Positions 33,155 through 42,367 of a stretch of 64,000 nt of DNA are shown here, in pieces (positions within the stretch are counted from its first letter, which is position 1; each line of letters opens with the position of its first letter). The notes beneath the pieces are model-generated. The model ran no database searches, had not been told where the DNA came from, and saw nothing but the letters and a program-made list of their open reading frames with translations. The translations under genes and the position numbers were made by a program. Source of the stretch: Ignavibacteria bacterium (GTDB taxonomy: Bacteria; Bacteroidota; Ignavibacteria; Kapaibacteriales; Kapaibacteriaceae); the NCBI GenBank assembly GCA_016707005.1, contig JADJIQ010000005.1, forward strand, positions 682,001 through 746,000, written 5' to 3'.

Positions 33155-34918
33155 CTACTGCACCACGAATAGGCGAACAACGCTATTGATCGTATTTCCG
33201 GAAGCCCCCTCAACCACGAGTCGGGCATAATACGAGCCCGCAGGAAGGGCGATATCTGCTGCCCCACCGGAGCTGATCGAGAACTCACGTACGCCCGCTC
33301 GGAGCTGAGTTGTGAGGTCAACACGGACCTGGCCAAGGGCGTCGATCACGTCCAGACGTCCGGTCTGGACCGGAACATTTGCCACCCTGAGCGTGGATTG
33401 GGTCACAACCGGATTGGGATCCACATCGGCCACAAGCGTACTCTGCATGGGGTTCACATATCGCGGACGCCCATCCTGATAACGCCAGACATTGGTGACA
33501 AGTACCAGGGACGACCGCGGTTCCACCCTACGAGTGCCATCGTTTCCGACCGTAATGGAGGCTTCGGTGATGGTAAGGGGCGTGCGATCCGCATCACCCA
33601 GAACGATCACGCCCCGTGCCTGACCCACAACCAGACCGCTGCTGCCAATAAGTACGGAGCCATTGAGCCCCGTCTTCCCAACCTTAAGCATCGTTCGGTC
33701 ATCTGCCACCACACGTTGCTGTCCGCTCTGAAGCAACGGCACGAACATTGTTGGGTTATACGTTACGTCACAGACAAAGGACTCCAGTGCCAATGGTACG
33801 TCTATCGGGTCATTTGTGGTCACCACAACATCAAACGTTGCGGTATCTCCGATCCGATGATAGAACGTATCGGCAACAAACCCCATGGAGAGAGTTACCG
33901 GACGTGGCACCATCGTCAGGTTTACCACGATGTTCGTTGAGTCGAGAGCATCTTGTCCTGCAACGGAACGATACAGAACAAAGCCAAAACGTCCGTCTCC
34001 GAACTGTGTAGGAGCGCACGTTACCTCTACAAGGATCTTGTTCTCCTTGGTAGGATTCTTTTGGAGAAGAAGCGTAGATGTAACTGTACTCTGTGACTCT
34101 TTTGGTCGGATGCTGTAGCTGAATTCTTGTGAGTGCACCTGCGCCCCAAGTTCAACAGCGATCGTATCCTTGCGGACCTGACCAACCATCATGTTGCTGA
34201 ATAGTGTTGCCTTCTCTACCGGCATCCGAACACCATTGCCTAAGAAATAGACGAAGATGGTGTCAAGGGGCTTCTCGGTCTGCCGATGGATTCGCTCCAA
34301 ACCAATGGAATCAACAAAGCGCCCCGTGGTCTTTGGCTGGAACGAAAAAACGAATGCAAGGGTATCGCCGCCAATGAGGACAGGCGAGCGATTGATGAGC
34401 TGGAATGGTTCATCCAGGGGCATTGTCTCGAGGACTTCCCAGCGAGAATCATCAGCAAGTTCCTTTCGAATCAAAACGACACGACGGTTGGAATCGCCGG
34501 TGAGAACGTTGCCGAACTCGATCTTCTCGTTACGGACAAGTCGGAATGCCGTACCAAAGAGTCGAAGCCGTATCTGATCGTTTGGCGGTTGTACTGCCGG
34601 AAAACGCTCAAGGATGATCTCCTCGCGGTAGTCCTTGGGATCCGTAGGCGCAAACTCCACCCGTATCCGGACCTCACCGTTTTGAATTGTGAGATCCTGC
34701 GATTTCGTCTTCATAGTGAACGGAGAATTGCACGAGTCAACAACTCGGAATTCACCAGTACCTAACAGTCCCTTTACCTGAACCTCGAGCTCCTTCCGCG
34801 TCCCAACGGGCATCGGCGGAAAGTTCATAGACTCATTGATGACACGACCCGGCTGCGCCTCTACAAGGGCAGGGATCGCACTCAGGATCAAGAAAAGAAT
34901 GGTTAGGTGTTTTTGCAT
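33155..34918 (-). CDS. T9SS-secreted protein with ASH/cohesin-like domains
   Basis: The product is 587 residues. The start at 34918 (MQKHLTILFLILSAIPALVE) gives a proper signal peptide; an in-frame ATG lies eight codons upstream. The N-terminal half has repeated Ig-like modules of the choice-of-anchor/ASH kind (INESMNFPPMPVGTRKELEV, EKIEFGNVLTGDSNRRVVLI). A later segment (RIGDTATFDVVVTTNDPIDV ... FVCDVTYNPTMFVPLL) is cohesin-like. The C-terminus (VDPNPVVTQSTLRVANVPVQ ... LPAGSYYARLVVEG) is a T9SS type A sorting domain. A surface protein is likely. Confidence 0.72.
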   Translation of the reverse strand: MQKHLTILFLILSAIPALVEAQPGRVINESMNFPPMPVGTRKELEVQVKGLLGTGEFRVVDSCNSPFTMKTKSQDLTIQNGEVRIRVEFAPTDPKDYREEIILERFPAVQPPNDQIRLRLFGTAFRLVRNEKIEFGNVLTGDSNRRVVLIRKELADDSRWEVLETMPLDEPFQLINRSPVLIGGDTLAFVFSFQPKTTGRFVDSIGLERIHRQTEKPLDTIFVYFLGNGVRMPVEKATLFSNMMVGQVRKDTIAVELGAQVHSQEFSYSIRPKESQSTVTSTLLLQKNPTKENKILVEVTCAPTQFGDGRFGFVLYRSVAGQDALDSTNIVVNLTMVPRPVTLSMGFVADTFYHRIGDTATFDVVVTTNDPIDVPLALESFVCDVTYNPTMFVPLLQSGQQRVVADDRTMLKVGKTGLNGSVLIGSSGLVVGQARGVIVLGDADRTPLTITEASITVGNDGTRRVEPRSSLVLVTNVWRYQDGRPRYVNPMQSTLVADVDPNPVVTQSTLRVANVPVQTGRLDVIDALGQVRVDLTTQLRAGVREFSISSGGAADIALPAGSYYARLVVEGASGNTINSVVRLFVVQ

Positions 34919-34954
34919 AGGAAGGGTTGAGGAGAAACCCATAACTCATCGAAG

Positions 34955-35175
34955 AGTTACTAATTACTAGTTACTAATTACTAGTTACTAATTACTAGTT
35001 ACTAATTACTAGTTACTAATTACTAGTTACTAATTACTAGTTACTAATGACCGAAGACCGGTTATGGATTAAAGGGAAAACCCATGCTTGATGTCATTTA
35101 TCATCAGTAACTAGTAACTGGTAACTAGTAACTAGTAACTAGTAACTAGTAACTAGTAACTAGTAACTAGTAACT
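34955..35175. repeat. Two opposed tandem arrays (14-bp and 7-bp units)
   Basis: Left array (34955-35048): about six and a half copies of AGTTACTAATTACT. Right array (about 35104-35175): about ten copies of AGTAACT, largely the reverse complement of the left array. The arms are separated by 57 nt of unique sequence and could form a large imperfect hairpin. They fill the gap between ftsI and the preceding secreted-protein gene. Confidence 0.9.
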
Positions 35176-35178
35176 GCC

Positions 35179-37239
35179 TTACTCCGCATACACCACACAC
35201 GCCTCACCTTCCCAGTCTTGTCGGACTACCCGTCCGGAGCCTTTGATCCGTACGTCGTAGCCGGCGGCATGGAGAACGGTAACGGCGCGCCTGAGGGGGA
35301 ATCCAACTACATCGGGGTGCTGTTGACCTTGTTGGGGCTGACCTTCTGCCTTTACAACGGATCCACGTTCTAGGCGGGAACCGCTGATAGGGGTCTGACG
35401 CATGACAAGTCCGATTCCGGTAGACATTTCGGCGCGCAGACCGAGTCGGCGAAGAACACTGTCTGCGGTTTGCAGCGACAGTCCACGGATATCCGGTACG
35501 ATCACGGTGTCTGCCTCGGCAGAAGCGGCGATCTTCTGCTGCGTTGCCGCATCCAGTCGCAGCATCGTCATAGTCTTCTGAACAATGCGACGGAAGATGG
35601 GAGCTGCGGTTGTGCCGCCGTAGATGCTTGTTGTTGGTCTGTCCAGCATCACGATCATCGCCACGCGGGGTTTATCGGCTGGGTAATACCCTACGAATGA
35701 TGCGGTGTAATTCTGTCTTCCGTATTCGCCTTGGGTAAGCTGCTGGGCTGTGCCGGTTTTCCCTGCAATGCGCACACCGGAAATGTGCGCTTCCTGGCCC
35801 GTACCGCGTTCAACTACACCAACGAGCATTTCGGTGAGGATGTGGGCTGTTCCCGGACTTATCACGCGACGGATCTGCTGGGGTGGAATCTCGGTATGAA
35901 CCTTCCCATCACTGGCCAGCAGTGCCTTCACCACACGTGGCTGCATGAGAACACCGCCATTGGCAATGGCTGCATAGGCATCGAGGACCTGGAGTGCCGT
36001 TGCGCTGATCTCATAGCCAAAGGACATGTATTGTTTCGTGGAGAGGTCAAACTCGTTCGGACGTTTGAGCCTGCCACGTACTTCGCCGGGGAGGTCGATG
36101 CCGCTAGGAATACCAAAACCGAAATCGCGGACGTATTTGTAGTAGACGCGGTCGTCTAGCTTGCGCGCCAGCGATGCGAACACAACGTTTGACGATTGCT
36201 CCAATGCTCCCGCAAAAGTTGTCTGCCCAACCGGATGGTCGTCCTTGATCTGCACGCCCCCTGCCATCATCAATACTCCTGTGCCTCCATCCACCTTGTC
36301 CGTAGGAGCAAGCTTGCGCTCCTCGAGCAGCGCAGCAGCTGTGATGGCTTTCATCGTTGAGCCCGGTTCGTATTGGTCGGTTACGGCCCGAATACGAATG
36401 GCATCATCATTGGCTTTATCAAGTCTGTTGGGATCGAATGACGGGTAGGACGCCATCGCAAGGATGTCACCGGTGGACGGCTCAATTGCTATAACCGTAC
36501 CCGATAATGCACCACTTTCTCGAACTCCGCGCGCTAGTTCCTGCTCGGCAACACGCTGCATTTCAAGATCAATGGTGAGTTGTAGGCCTTGACCATCTCG
36601 AGGTGCTTCGCGCTCGGGATCCACACCCGGACGCAGTCTTCCTCTTCCGTCGCGCTGCATCACAACAAAACCGCTCTGCCCACGGAGGATACCATCATAC
36701 TGGAGTTCAAGTCCGGTCAAGCCGTTATTGTCAACGTCCGTTGTACCGATCAACTGTGCGGCCAATGGTCCATGTGTGAATGAACGTTTCGGTTCCTTGA
36801 CACGGATAAGCCCCCTATCGCGGATCGTATCGAGAACAGGAAACATCACGGTGTTCACGCCGCGAGCCAGCCAAACAAAACGTGCCTGTGTTGAACGAAG
36901 TCGGTCCATGTAGCTCTGTGCGGATTCACCTGCCGCTGCAGAAAGGAGCTGCGCACACATCTCAGGATGTTCGATCATGGATGGATCTGCAGCGAATGAT
37001 GTGGTCTTCATCATCGTTGCCAGATCCCGCATCTCACGGTCGAGCAATCGTCCGCGCTCTGCACGCAACGGCACCCTGCTCTCGTATTGTTTCTTTGCGA
37101 GGTCCCTGTATCGAGCCCCTTCGATCACCTGCACCCAAAAGAGTCTTCCAAGGATGATCATGAAGGCCACGGAGAAGATCAAGGTGAGCAGGCCCGACTT
37201 CCATCGAATGGGTTCGTATGGTTGCGACTGGTCGTTCAC
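35179..37239 (-). CDS. ftsI: Penicillin-binding protein 3/FtsI with PASTA domains
   Basis: The product is 686 residues with a GTG start that overlaps the ftsL stop (GTGA). FtsI is the septal D,D-transpeptidase. One N-terminal membrane anchor (about 15-37) is followed by the pedestal domain and the transpeptidase: active-site STMK at 294-297, SSN at 349-351 and KTG at 494-496. Two PASTA domains follow (VPDIRGLSLQTADSVLRRL; VVGFPLRRAVTVLHAAGYDV). It is the last gene of the metG-ftsL-ftsI run. The two arrays of tandem repeats begin right after its stop. Confidence 0.95.
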   Translation of the reverse strand: MNDQSQPYEPIRWKSGLLTLIFSVAFMIILGRLFWVQVIEGARYRDLAKKQYESRVPLRAERGRLLDREMRDLATMMKTTSFAADPSMIEHPEMCAQLLSAAAGESAQSYMDRLRSTQARFVWLARGVNTVMFPVLDTIRDRGLIRVKEPKRSFTHGPLAAQLIGTTDVDNNGLTGLELQYDGILRGQSGFVVMQRDGRGRLRPGVDPEREAPRDGQGLQLTIDLEMQRVAEQELARGVRESGALSGTVIAIEPSTGDILAMASYPSFDPNRLDKANDDAIRIRAVTDQYEPGSTMKAITAAALLEERKLAPTDKVDGGTGVLMMAGGVQIKDDHPVGQTTFAGALEQSSNVVFASLARKLDDRVYYKYVRDFGFGIPSGIDLPGEVRGRLKRPNEFDLSTKQYMSFGYEISATALQVLDAYAAIANGGVLMQPRVVKALLASDGKVHTEIPPQQIRRVISPGTAHILTEMLVGVVERGTGQEAHISGVRIAGKTGTAQQLTQGEYGRQNYTASFVGYYPADKPRVAMIVMLDRPTTSIYGGTTAAPIFRRIVQKTMTMLRLDAATQQKIAASAEADTVIVPDIRGLSLQTADSVLRRLGLRAEMSTGIGLVMRQTPISGSRLERGSVVKAEGQPQQGQQHPDVVGFPLRRAVTVLHAAGYDVRIKGSGRVVRQDWEGEACVVYAE

Positions 37240-37598
37240 TTCTGCTCTGTGTCTTCTAATACAGTAGGTGCCTTAGGGGGCGGGATGAGTCCGAGCTTGT
37301 CTTGCGCTATCCGTGTGATGCGCTCGGCAGATTGTAGTCTGTACGACTCCGTACGAAGACTCTCATTCACGGTACGCAATGAATCAATACTGCGCTTAAG
37401 CGCATCTGTTTCAACAAGGAGTTTCTTAACACCGATCACATTGCTCACGTAGAGCACCGTGAAGATGGCACTCACAAAGACCAACGCAAAGATGCTCCAA
37501 CGGTTGAGGAGCCTGCGTTGCTTTACAAGTGCCGTTGGCTCCTTTGTCGGCAATAGCTCATCGATCGGCGGTTCGGGTATGATCCCCCGTGCTGCCAT
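37236..37598 (-). CDS. ftsL: FtsL-like cell-division protein
   Basis: The product is 120 residues. A short cytoplasmic tail precedes one membrane helix (WSIFALVFVSAIFTVLYVSN) and a periplasmic coiled coil (VETDALKRSIDSLRTVNESL, then RTESYRLQSAERITRIAQDK) ending in LGLIPP. This architecture and its position directly before ftsI identify the divisome linker FtsL, which partners FtsB and FtsQ. The mraZ and mraW genes that normally precede it are absent; metG takes their place. Confidence 0.85.
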   Translation of the reverse strand: MAARGIIPEPPIDELLPTKEPTALVKQRRLLNRWSIFALVFVSAIFTVLYVSNVIGVKKLLVETDALKRSIDSLRTVNESLRTESYRLQSAERITRIAQDKLGLIPPPKAPTVLEDTEQK

Positions 37599-39715
37599 CA
37601 GCGAACCTCGGCTCCGGCGCCGATACCGGCATCGGATGGAGTGACCAATGTAAGCCTGCCGTCGGCGTTGGATGCCGCAAGAACCATACCCTGTGATTCC
37701 ATGCCCATGAGCTTGGCGGGCTTGAGATTGGCAACAACAACAATGGTCTTGCCTATCAGATCCTCAGGCGCATAATGTTTTGCGATGCCGGCCAGGATCT
37801 GTCTGCGCTCTGTGCCGATGTCCACTTGAAGCTTGAGGAGTTTCTCCGACTTCGCAACACGCTCTGCTTCGATGATCACAGCGGTGCGCAACTTCACCTT
37901 TGAGAAATCATCGATCGTGATGCGGTCATCCTGCTCCTCGACTGCGCTCGGAGTGACGACTGCGCTCGGAGTGACGACTGCGCTCGGAGTGGTACCAACG
38001 AGTTTTTCGATCTCACGTTCAACCACTTCGTTCTCCACCTTCGTGAACAGGATTGTAGGCTCGGCAAGGGGCGATCCGGACGCCAATTGAAACTCGTGGG
38101 AATGCGACCAAAGATCCTTGCCTGTCTCACCCTCTTTTGGTGAGCCTACGTTCACAGGCAGACCCAACATGGACTGCATGGTAGCAGCTGCTACAGGACA
38201 GAACGGCGCAAAGACCACGGATAGCGTACGAATTGCCTGAAGACAGACGTTCATCGTGGCTGCGCAATCCGAAGGATCGCTCTTGATGGACTTCCACGGC
38301 GCTTTGTCGTTGAAGTACTTATTGGCAGCACGCGCAATGTTCATTGCCTCCGTTGCAGCGTCACGGAACCGGTAGGCATCAAGGTTGAGCCCAACAGCAT
38401 TGTGTCCGTCACGCATCGCATCAAGCAAGACCTGCTCATGTTCACCGTGCTCAAAGCCGTCCGGCAAAACCGGAACAGTACCGGCAAAATTCTTCTGCAC
38501 GAACTGCATCACACGGTTCACGTAATTGCCGAGGATCGCCGCCAGCTCGTTGTTCGTGCGTGCCTGGTAATCTCTCCACGTGAAGTCACTGTCCTTAGTC
38601 TCCGGCATGTTCATCGTAAGCACATAACGCACGATGTCTCTATGCTGCGCTTCGGGAAATGCAGCGAGATACTGCATCACATCAATGGCCCAGTTCCGAC
38701 TCTTCGAAAACTTCTTTCCTTCGAGGTTGAGGAACTCATTGGCCGGTACGTTCTCCGGAAGAATGTATCCCTCTTCCTTACGCGTATTGAGAAGGATCGG
38801 AAAGATGATCGTGTGGAATACAATGTTGTCCTTACCAAGGAAGGCAGTGTATTCGGTGTTCGCGTCGCACCACCACCGGCGCCAGTCTTCCGGACGACCT
38901 TCGTTGATCGCCCATTGTTTCGTTATGGAGATGTAACCGAGTACCGCCTCGAACCAAACGTAGAGGACCTTTCCTTCGGCACCATCCACGGGGACCGGAA
39001 TACCCCAAGTCATATCGCGCGTGGCAGAACGTTCTGCAAGACCTTGCTTCAGCCACGATCGGCTTTGCTGCAAGACGTTGTCCTTCCACTGTCCGGCATG
39101 GGACTCGATGTATTCTTCACACCATTGTTGGAACTCATTGAGCCGGAAGTACCAGTGTTTTGTCTTTCGTACTACCGGTGTTTTTCTGCTAACGAGAGAG
39201 CGTGGACTCTTCAGATCCAACTGATCGTAATAGGCACCGCAATTGTCACATTGATCTCCGCGCGCCTTGTCATATCCGCAGTTCGGACAGATGCCTTCTA
39301 CATATCGGTCGGGAAGGAAGATCTTTGACTCATCATCATAGAACTGATCGTCCTCGCGTTCTACAAGGAGCCCCTTCTCCTTCCACACCAAGAAGAACTC
39401 TTGGGCTGTAGCGGCATGAAGTGGATTGGACGTGCGATCATAGAGATCGAATTCGATATCCAGGCCTTTCAGCGCGCGGGCATTTGCCTCATGATACCGG
39501 TCGATCACTTCTCGCGGTGTAATACCTTCCTTCTCTGCTGCAATGGTAATGGCCACGCCGTGTTCATCGGAGCCGCAGATGGAGAGTGTGTCTCGTCCGC
39601 GAAGTCTGCAATACCGTGCGTAGATATCTGCCGGAAGCGTAGAGCCCACAACGTTTCCGAGGTGGGTCACTCCACTTGCGTAAGGAAGTGCCGAAGTAAT
39701 GAGGTAACGTTTCAC
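37598..39715 (-). CDS. metG: Methionyl-tRNA synthetase
   Basis: The product is 705 residues with a GTG start. It charges tRNA-Met with methionine. The HIGH-type motif is YASGVTHLGN near residue 12; four zinc-knuckle Cys are at about 143, 146, 156 and 159 (CPNC, CDNC); the KMSKS motif is KFSKS at 335-339. The anticodon-binding helices follow. The C-terminal domain (about 598-705, FSKVKLRTAVIIEAERVAKS) is the EMAP-II-like tRNA-binding/dimerisation module. Between the two, residues about 575-592 consist of TPSAVV repeats encoded by an 18-bp direct repeat (37941-37991). The stop overlaps the ftsL start by 1 bp. Confidence 0.96.
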   Translation of the reverse strand: MKRYLITSALPYASGVTHLGNVVGSTLPADIYARYCRLRGRDTLSICGSDEHGVAITIAAEKEGITPREVIDRYHEANARALKGLDIEFDLYDRTSNPLHAATAQEFFLVWKEKGLLVEREDDQFYDDESKIFLPDRYVEGICPNCGYDKARGDQCDNCGAYYDQLDLKSPRSLVSRKTPVVRKTKHWYFRLNEFQQWCEEYIESHAGQWKDNVLQQSRSWLKQGLAERSATRDMTWGIPVPVDGAEGKVLYVWFEAVLGYISITKQWAINEGRPEDWRRWWCDANTEYTAFLGKDNIVFHTIIFPILLNTRKEEGYILPENVPANEFLNLEGKKFSKSRNWAIDVMQYLAAFPEAQHRDIVRYVLTMNMPETKDSDFTWRDYQARTNNELAAILGNYVNRVMQFVQKNFAGTVPVLPDGFEHGEHEQVLLDAMRDGHNAVGLNLDAYRFRDAATEAMNIARAANKYFNDKAPWKSIKSDPSDCAATMNVCLQAIRTLSVVFAPFCPVAAATMQSMLGLPVNVGSPKEGETGKDLWSHSHEFQLASGSPLAEPTILFTKVENEVVEREIEKLVGTTPSAVVTPSAVVTPSAVEEQDDRITIDDFSKVKLRTAVIIEAERVAKSEKLLKLQVDIGTERRQILAGIAKHYAPEDLIGKTIVVVANLKPAKLMGMESQGMVLAASNADGRLTLVTPSDAGIGAGAEVR
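37938..37991. repeat. 18-bp direct repeat inside metG
   Basis: Two full copies of ACTGCGCTCGGAGTGACG (37941, 37959) and a third partial copy (37977) encode TPSAVV on the minus strand. CTCGACTGCGCTCGGAGTGA at the left edge resembles the CTCGACTACGCTCGGCATGA core of the composite intergenic repeat, with three differences over 20 bases. Confidence 0.9.
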
Positions 39716-39748
39716 AGGTTCCGGAAGTGAAATTCGATGGTGATGATG

Positions 39749-40300
39749 CTACTCGTACATCACAATGTCGGTAGCTATTCTCGTGGCTGTGGCATCGTCT
39801 GCAAGTTTTCGAATGAGCGCGAGACAGAATTCAAAGGCAGTACCTGCACCTCTGCTCGTAATGATCGTCCCGTCTGTCGCCACACGGTCAAGAGTGTAGT
39901 GATAGGGGGCAAACACATCCGCCGTTGATGGGTGCGACGTAACAATGGCACCGGCAGGTAGCAAGCCGAACTCATGCAGAACCATCGGCGCGGCACAGAT
40001 CGCACCGATCAGACCCTTCTTGGCCATGTGCCGAAGAAGGATCTGTTCAAGTGCATGGTTGTTCACAAAGTTGCTAACGCCCTGACCACCGCCAGGTAGG
40101 ACAATGGCATCATAGTGATCGTCTTCTGTGATGTCCTCAACGTTGATATCGGGCACCATACGTACACCACGCGAGCATACCACCACGTTACCATCACCGG
40201 CTATGGTCACTTCCATCGATGCGCGACGAAGCATATCGATGATGATCACAGCCTCCATCTCTTCTGTACCGTTGGCGATAGGAACAAGGATCTTCTTCAT
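39749..40300 (-). CDS. DJ-1/PfpI-family protein (YajL-like)
   Basis: The product is 183 residues, one Rossmann-like domain. KKILVPIANGTEEMEAVIII contains the conserved Glu (about residue 13), and GLIGAICAAPMVLHEFGL holds the nucleophile-elbow Cys with the AICAAP motif. Members act in protein or metabolite deglycation, chaperoning or oxidative-stress responses; the exact role here is open. The ATG at 40300 is preferred over an upstream TTG. It follows the membrane-protein gene by 2 bp. Confidence 0.88.
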   Translation of the reverse strand: MKKILVPIANGTEEMEAVIIIDMLRRASMEVTIAGDGNVVVCSRGVRMVPDINVEDITEDDHYDAIVLPGGGQGVSNFVNNHALEQILLRHMAKKGLIGAICAAPMVLHEFGLLPAGAIVTSHPSTADVFAPYHYTLDRVATDGTIITSRGAGTAFEFCLALIRKLADDATATRIATDIVMYE

Positions 40301-40302
40301 GG

Positions 40303-40779
40303 TCAATCGTTGTCCTCGGCAGCTGCAGGGGCTGCAATACCCGACGTCATATCTGGACGTCGGATCTTGCCCCCTTCATGTCCAGTGAGACCGATCTGAA
40401 TGAAGGCTCCGATAGCTACGATCACAAACACTACGGAGAGGGTTCCGGCAATGCTCTTTCCCTTCCATTGAGTGAATAGCGCTGCTGCTCCTATCGCGGC
40501 AGCAGCAAGCATGATCCACAGTGAAAGTTCAGCCATTTCTTCGTGTGACTCGATCACGGTTTCACTGATGCCGGCAATGTTCTCAATGCGCTCTTCAGCG
40601 CCTTCGCCCGTAAGGTATGTTGGAATGACGGCCAACGCCATTACGATGTAGACAACCAGTCCCGACATGCGGACTGCATTGTTCTTGGTGACAACACCGA
40701 TGATCACAACAAGTAGTGCTGCAAGTGCGCCAAGGATAGGCACGTGATTTAAAAACAGGTGGATCTGTAGCTCATTCAT
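40303..40779 (-). CDS. DUF2231-like membrane protein with conserved His
   Basis: The product is 158 residues with four membrane helices. The N-terminal MNELQIHLFLNHVPILGALA places His7 and His12 at the start of the first helix; SHEEMAELSLWIMLAAAA and a final TGHEGG add two more His near helix ends. The His-x4-His pattern and helix layout resemble DUF2231-type proteins, some of which are predicted to bind haem. No function is established. It lies 3 bp after guaA. Confidence 0.6.
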   Translation of the reverse strand: MNELQIHLFLNHVPILGALAALLVVIIGVVTKNNAVRMSGLVVYIVMALAVIPTYLTGEGAEERIENIAGISETVIESHEEMAELSLWIMLAAAAIGAAALFTQWKGKSIAGTLSVVFVIVAIGAFIQIGLTGHEGGKIRRPDMTSGIAAPAAAEDND

Positions 40780-40782
40780 GAC

Positions 40783-42324
40783 TTACTCCCATTCAATGGT
40801 GGCAGGGGGCTTCGACGATATGTCGTAGACCACTCGATTGATACCTCGAACTTCGTTGATGATACGGTTGCTCATCCGCGCAAGCACATCATACGGCATA
40901 TGGAACCAGTCGGCCGTCATACCATCAGTACTGGTTACAGCACGTAAACCGCATACGTGCTCATACGTGCGCTCGTCTCCCATCACACCAACCGTGCGAA
41001 CAGGGAGCAAAACAGCAAAGGCCTGCCAGATCTCGTTGTAGAGACCGGCATTGCGGATCTCTTCCAAATAGATCTCGTCCGCTTCGCGTAGGATATCGAG
41101 CTTCTCTGGGGTTATGGCACCGGGGATGCGGATCGCAAGACCAGGACCCGGGAACGGATGTCGTTCAACGAACCAATCCGGGATCCCAAGTTCTCTGCCC
41201 ACGGCGCGAACCTCATCCTTGAAGAGTTCGCGGAACGGCTCAATGAGTTTGAGATTCATCTTTTCAGGAAGGCCACCCACGTTGTGGTGCGTCTTGATGG
41301 TCTGACTCGGACCCTTGGTACTCACCGACTCGATCACATCCGGATACAGCGTCCCTTGTGCAAGGAACTTGGCATCGGCAAACTTCTTGGCCTCTACATC
41401 GAAGAGGTCGATAAAGGCACCACCGATGATCTTGCGCTTACGTTCCGGATCTTCCACGCCATGCAGTCGTGATAAGAACATCTCCGTTCCGTCAACAAGG
41501 TCAACGGTCATTGCGAAATGTTGCTTGAACATCTCAATGATGTTATCACTTTCGCCCTTCCGCATCAGTCCACTGTCGATATGGATACAGTGCACCTTGT
41601 CTCCGATCGCCTTATGCAAGAGGACGGCAGCTACGGTAGAGTCCACACCGCCACTCAGCGCGCAGATAACTCCACCGTCTCCCACCTTTGCGCGGATCTC
41701 TGCAACTGCAGCATCAATGAACGACGTTGCATTCCACGTAGTGGCACAGCCGCAGATCAGTGTCACGAAGTTTCTGAGAATGGATTTCCCTTCCGTGCTG
41801 TGATGCACTTCGGGATGGAACTGCACGCCCCATATCTGACGATTCACATCTCGGATGGCGCAGATGCCGGCATTCTCTGTGTGAGCGATGCGCTCAAAGC
41901 CGGGCGGGATCTCGGTGATGTGATCGCCGTGACTCATCCATACCTGTGTGGTTGAATGTATTCCCGTGAAAAGATCGCTGGTATCATCAACCTCAAGCAT
42001 AGCCCGCCCAAACTCTCTGCGTGCTGCCTTATCAACAACACCACCGAGTTGGTGTGCTACTAACTGAAGTCCATAGCAGATCCCGAGAACAGGAACACCC
42101 ATGTCAAAGACATCGAAGTCGGGTATGGGTGCACCGTCTGCATACACACTTGATGGACCACCCGAGAGGATGATGCCCTTTGGAGCTAGATCTGAGAGTG
42201 TCTCACGAGAGATGGAGTAGGGATGGATCTCTGCGTAGACGCCTACCTCGCGCACCTTACGGGCAATGAGCTGCGTGTACTGTGATCCGAAGTCGAGAAT
42301 GATGATACGTTCTGCATGTGTCAT
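40783..42324 (-). CDS. guaA: GMP synthase (glutamine-hydrolysing)
   Basis: The product is 513 residues. It converts XMP, glutamine and ATP to GMP. The glutaminase domain has the nucleophile GICYGLQ (Cys83) and the His-Glu pair in QFHPEVHHS. The ATP-pyrophosphatase domain has the P-loop ALSGGVDSTVAAV, and the C-terminal dimerisation domain ends KPPATIEWE. All key residues are intact. It is followed at 3 bp by a membrane-protein gene in the same direction. Confidence 0.97.
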   Translation of the reverse strand: MTHAERIIILDFGSQYTQLIARKVREVGVYAEIHPYSISRETLSDLAPKGIILSGGPSSVYADGAPIPDFDVFDMGVPVLGICYGLQLVAHQLGGVVDKAARREFGRAMLEVDDTSDLFTGIHSTTQVWMSHGDHITEIPPGFERIAHTENAGICAIRDVNRQIWGVQFHPEVHHSTEGKSILRNFVTLICGCATTWNATSFIDAAVAEIRAKVGDGGVICALSGGVDSTVAAVLLHKAIGDKVHCIHIDSGLMRKGESDNIIEMFKQHFAMTVDLVDGTEMFLSRLHGVEDPERKRKIIGGAFIDLFDVEAKKFADAKFLAQGTLYPDVIESVSTKGPSQTIKTHHNVGGLPEKMNLKLIEPFRELFKDEVRAVGRELGIPDWFVERHPFPGPGLAIRIPGAITPEKLDILREADEIYLEEIRNAGLYNEIWQAFAVLLPVRTVGVMGDERTYEHVCGLRAVTSTDGMTADWFHMPYDVLARMSNRIINEVRGINRVVYDISSKPPATIEWE

Positions 42325-42367
42325 AGTGCAAAGTTACCACCTTCGCACTCTGCAAGCAGTATCTCTC

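Noticed and set aside
38402..39328. 308-residue plus-strand open frame
   Set aside because: It is wholly antisense to the well-conserved metG and shows no recognisable motifs.
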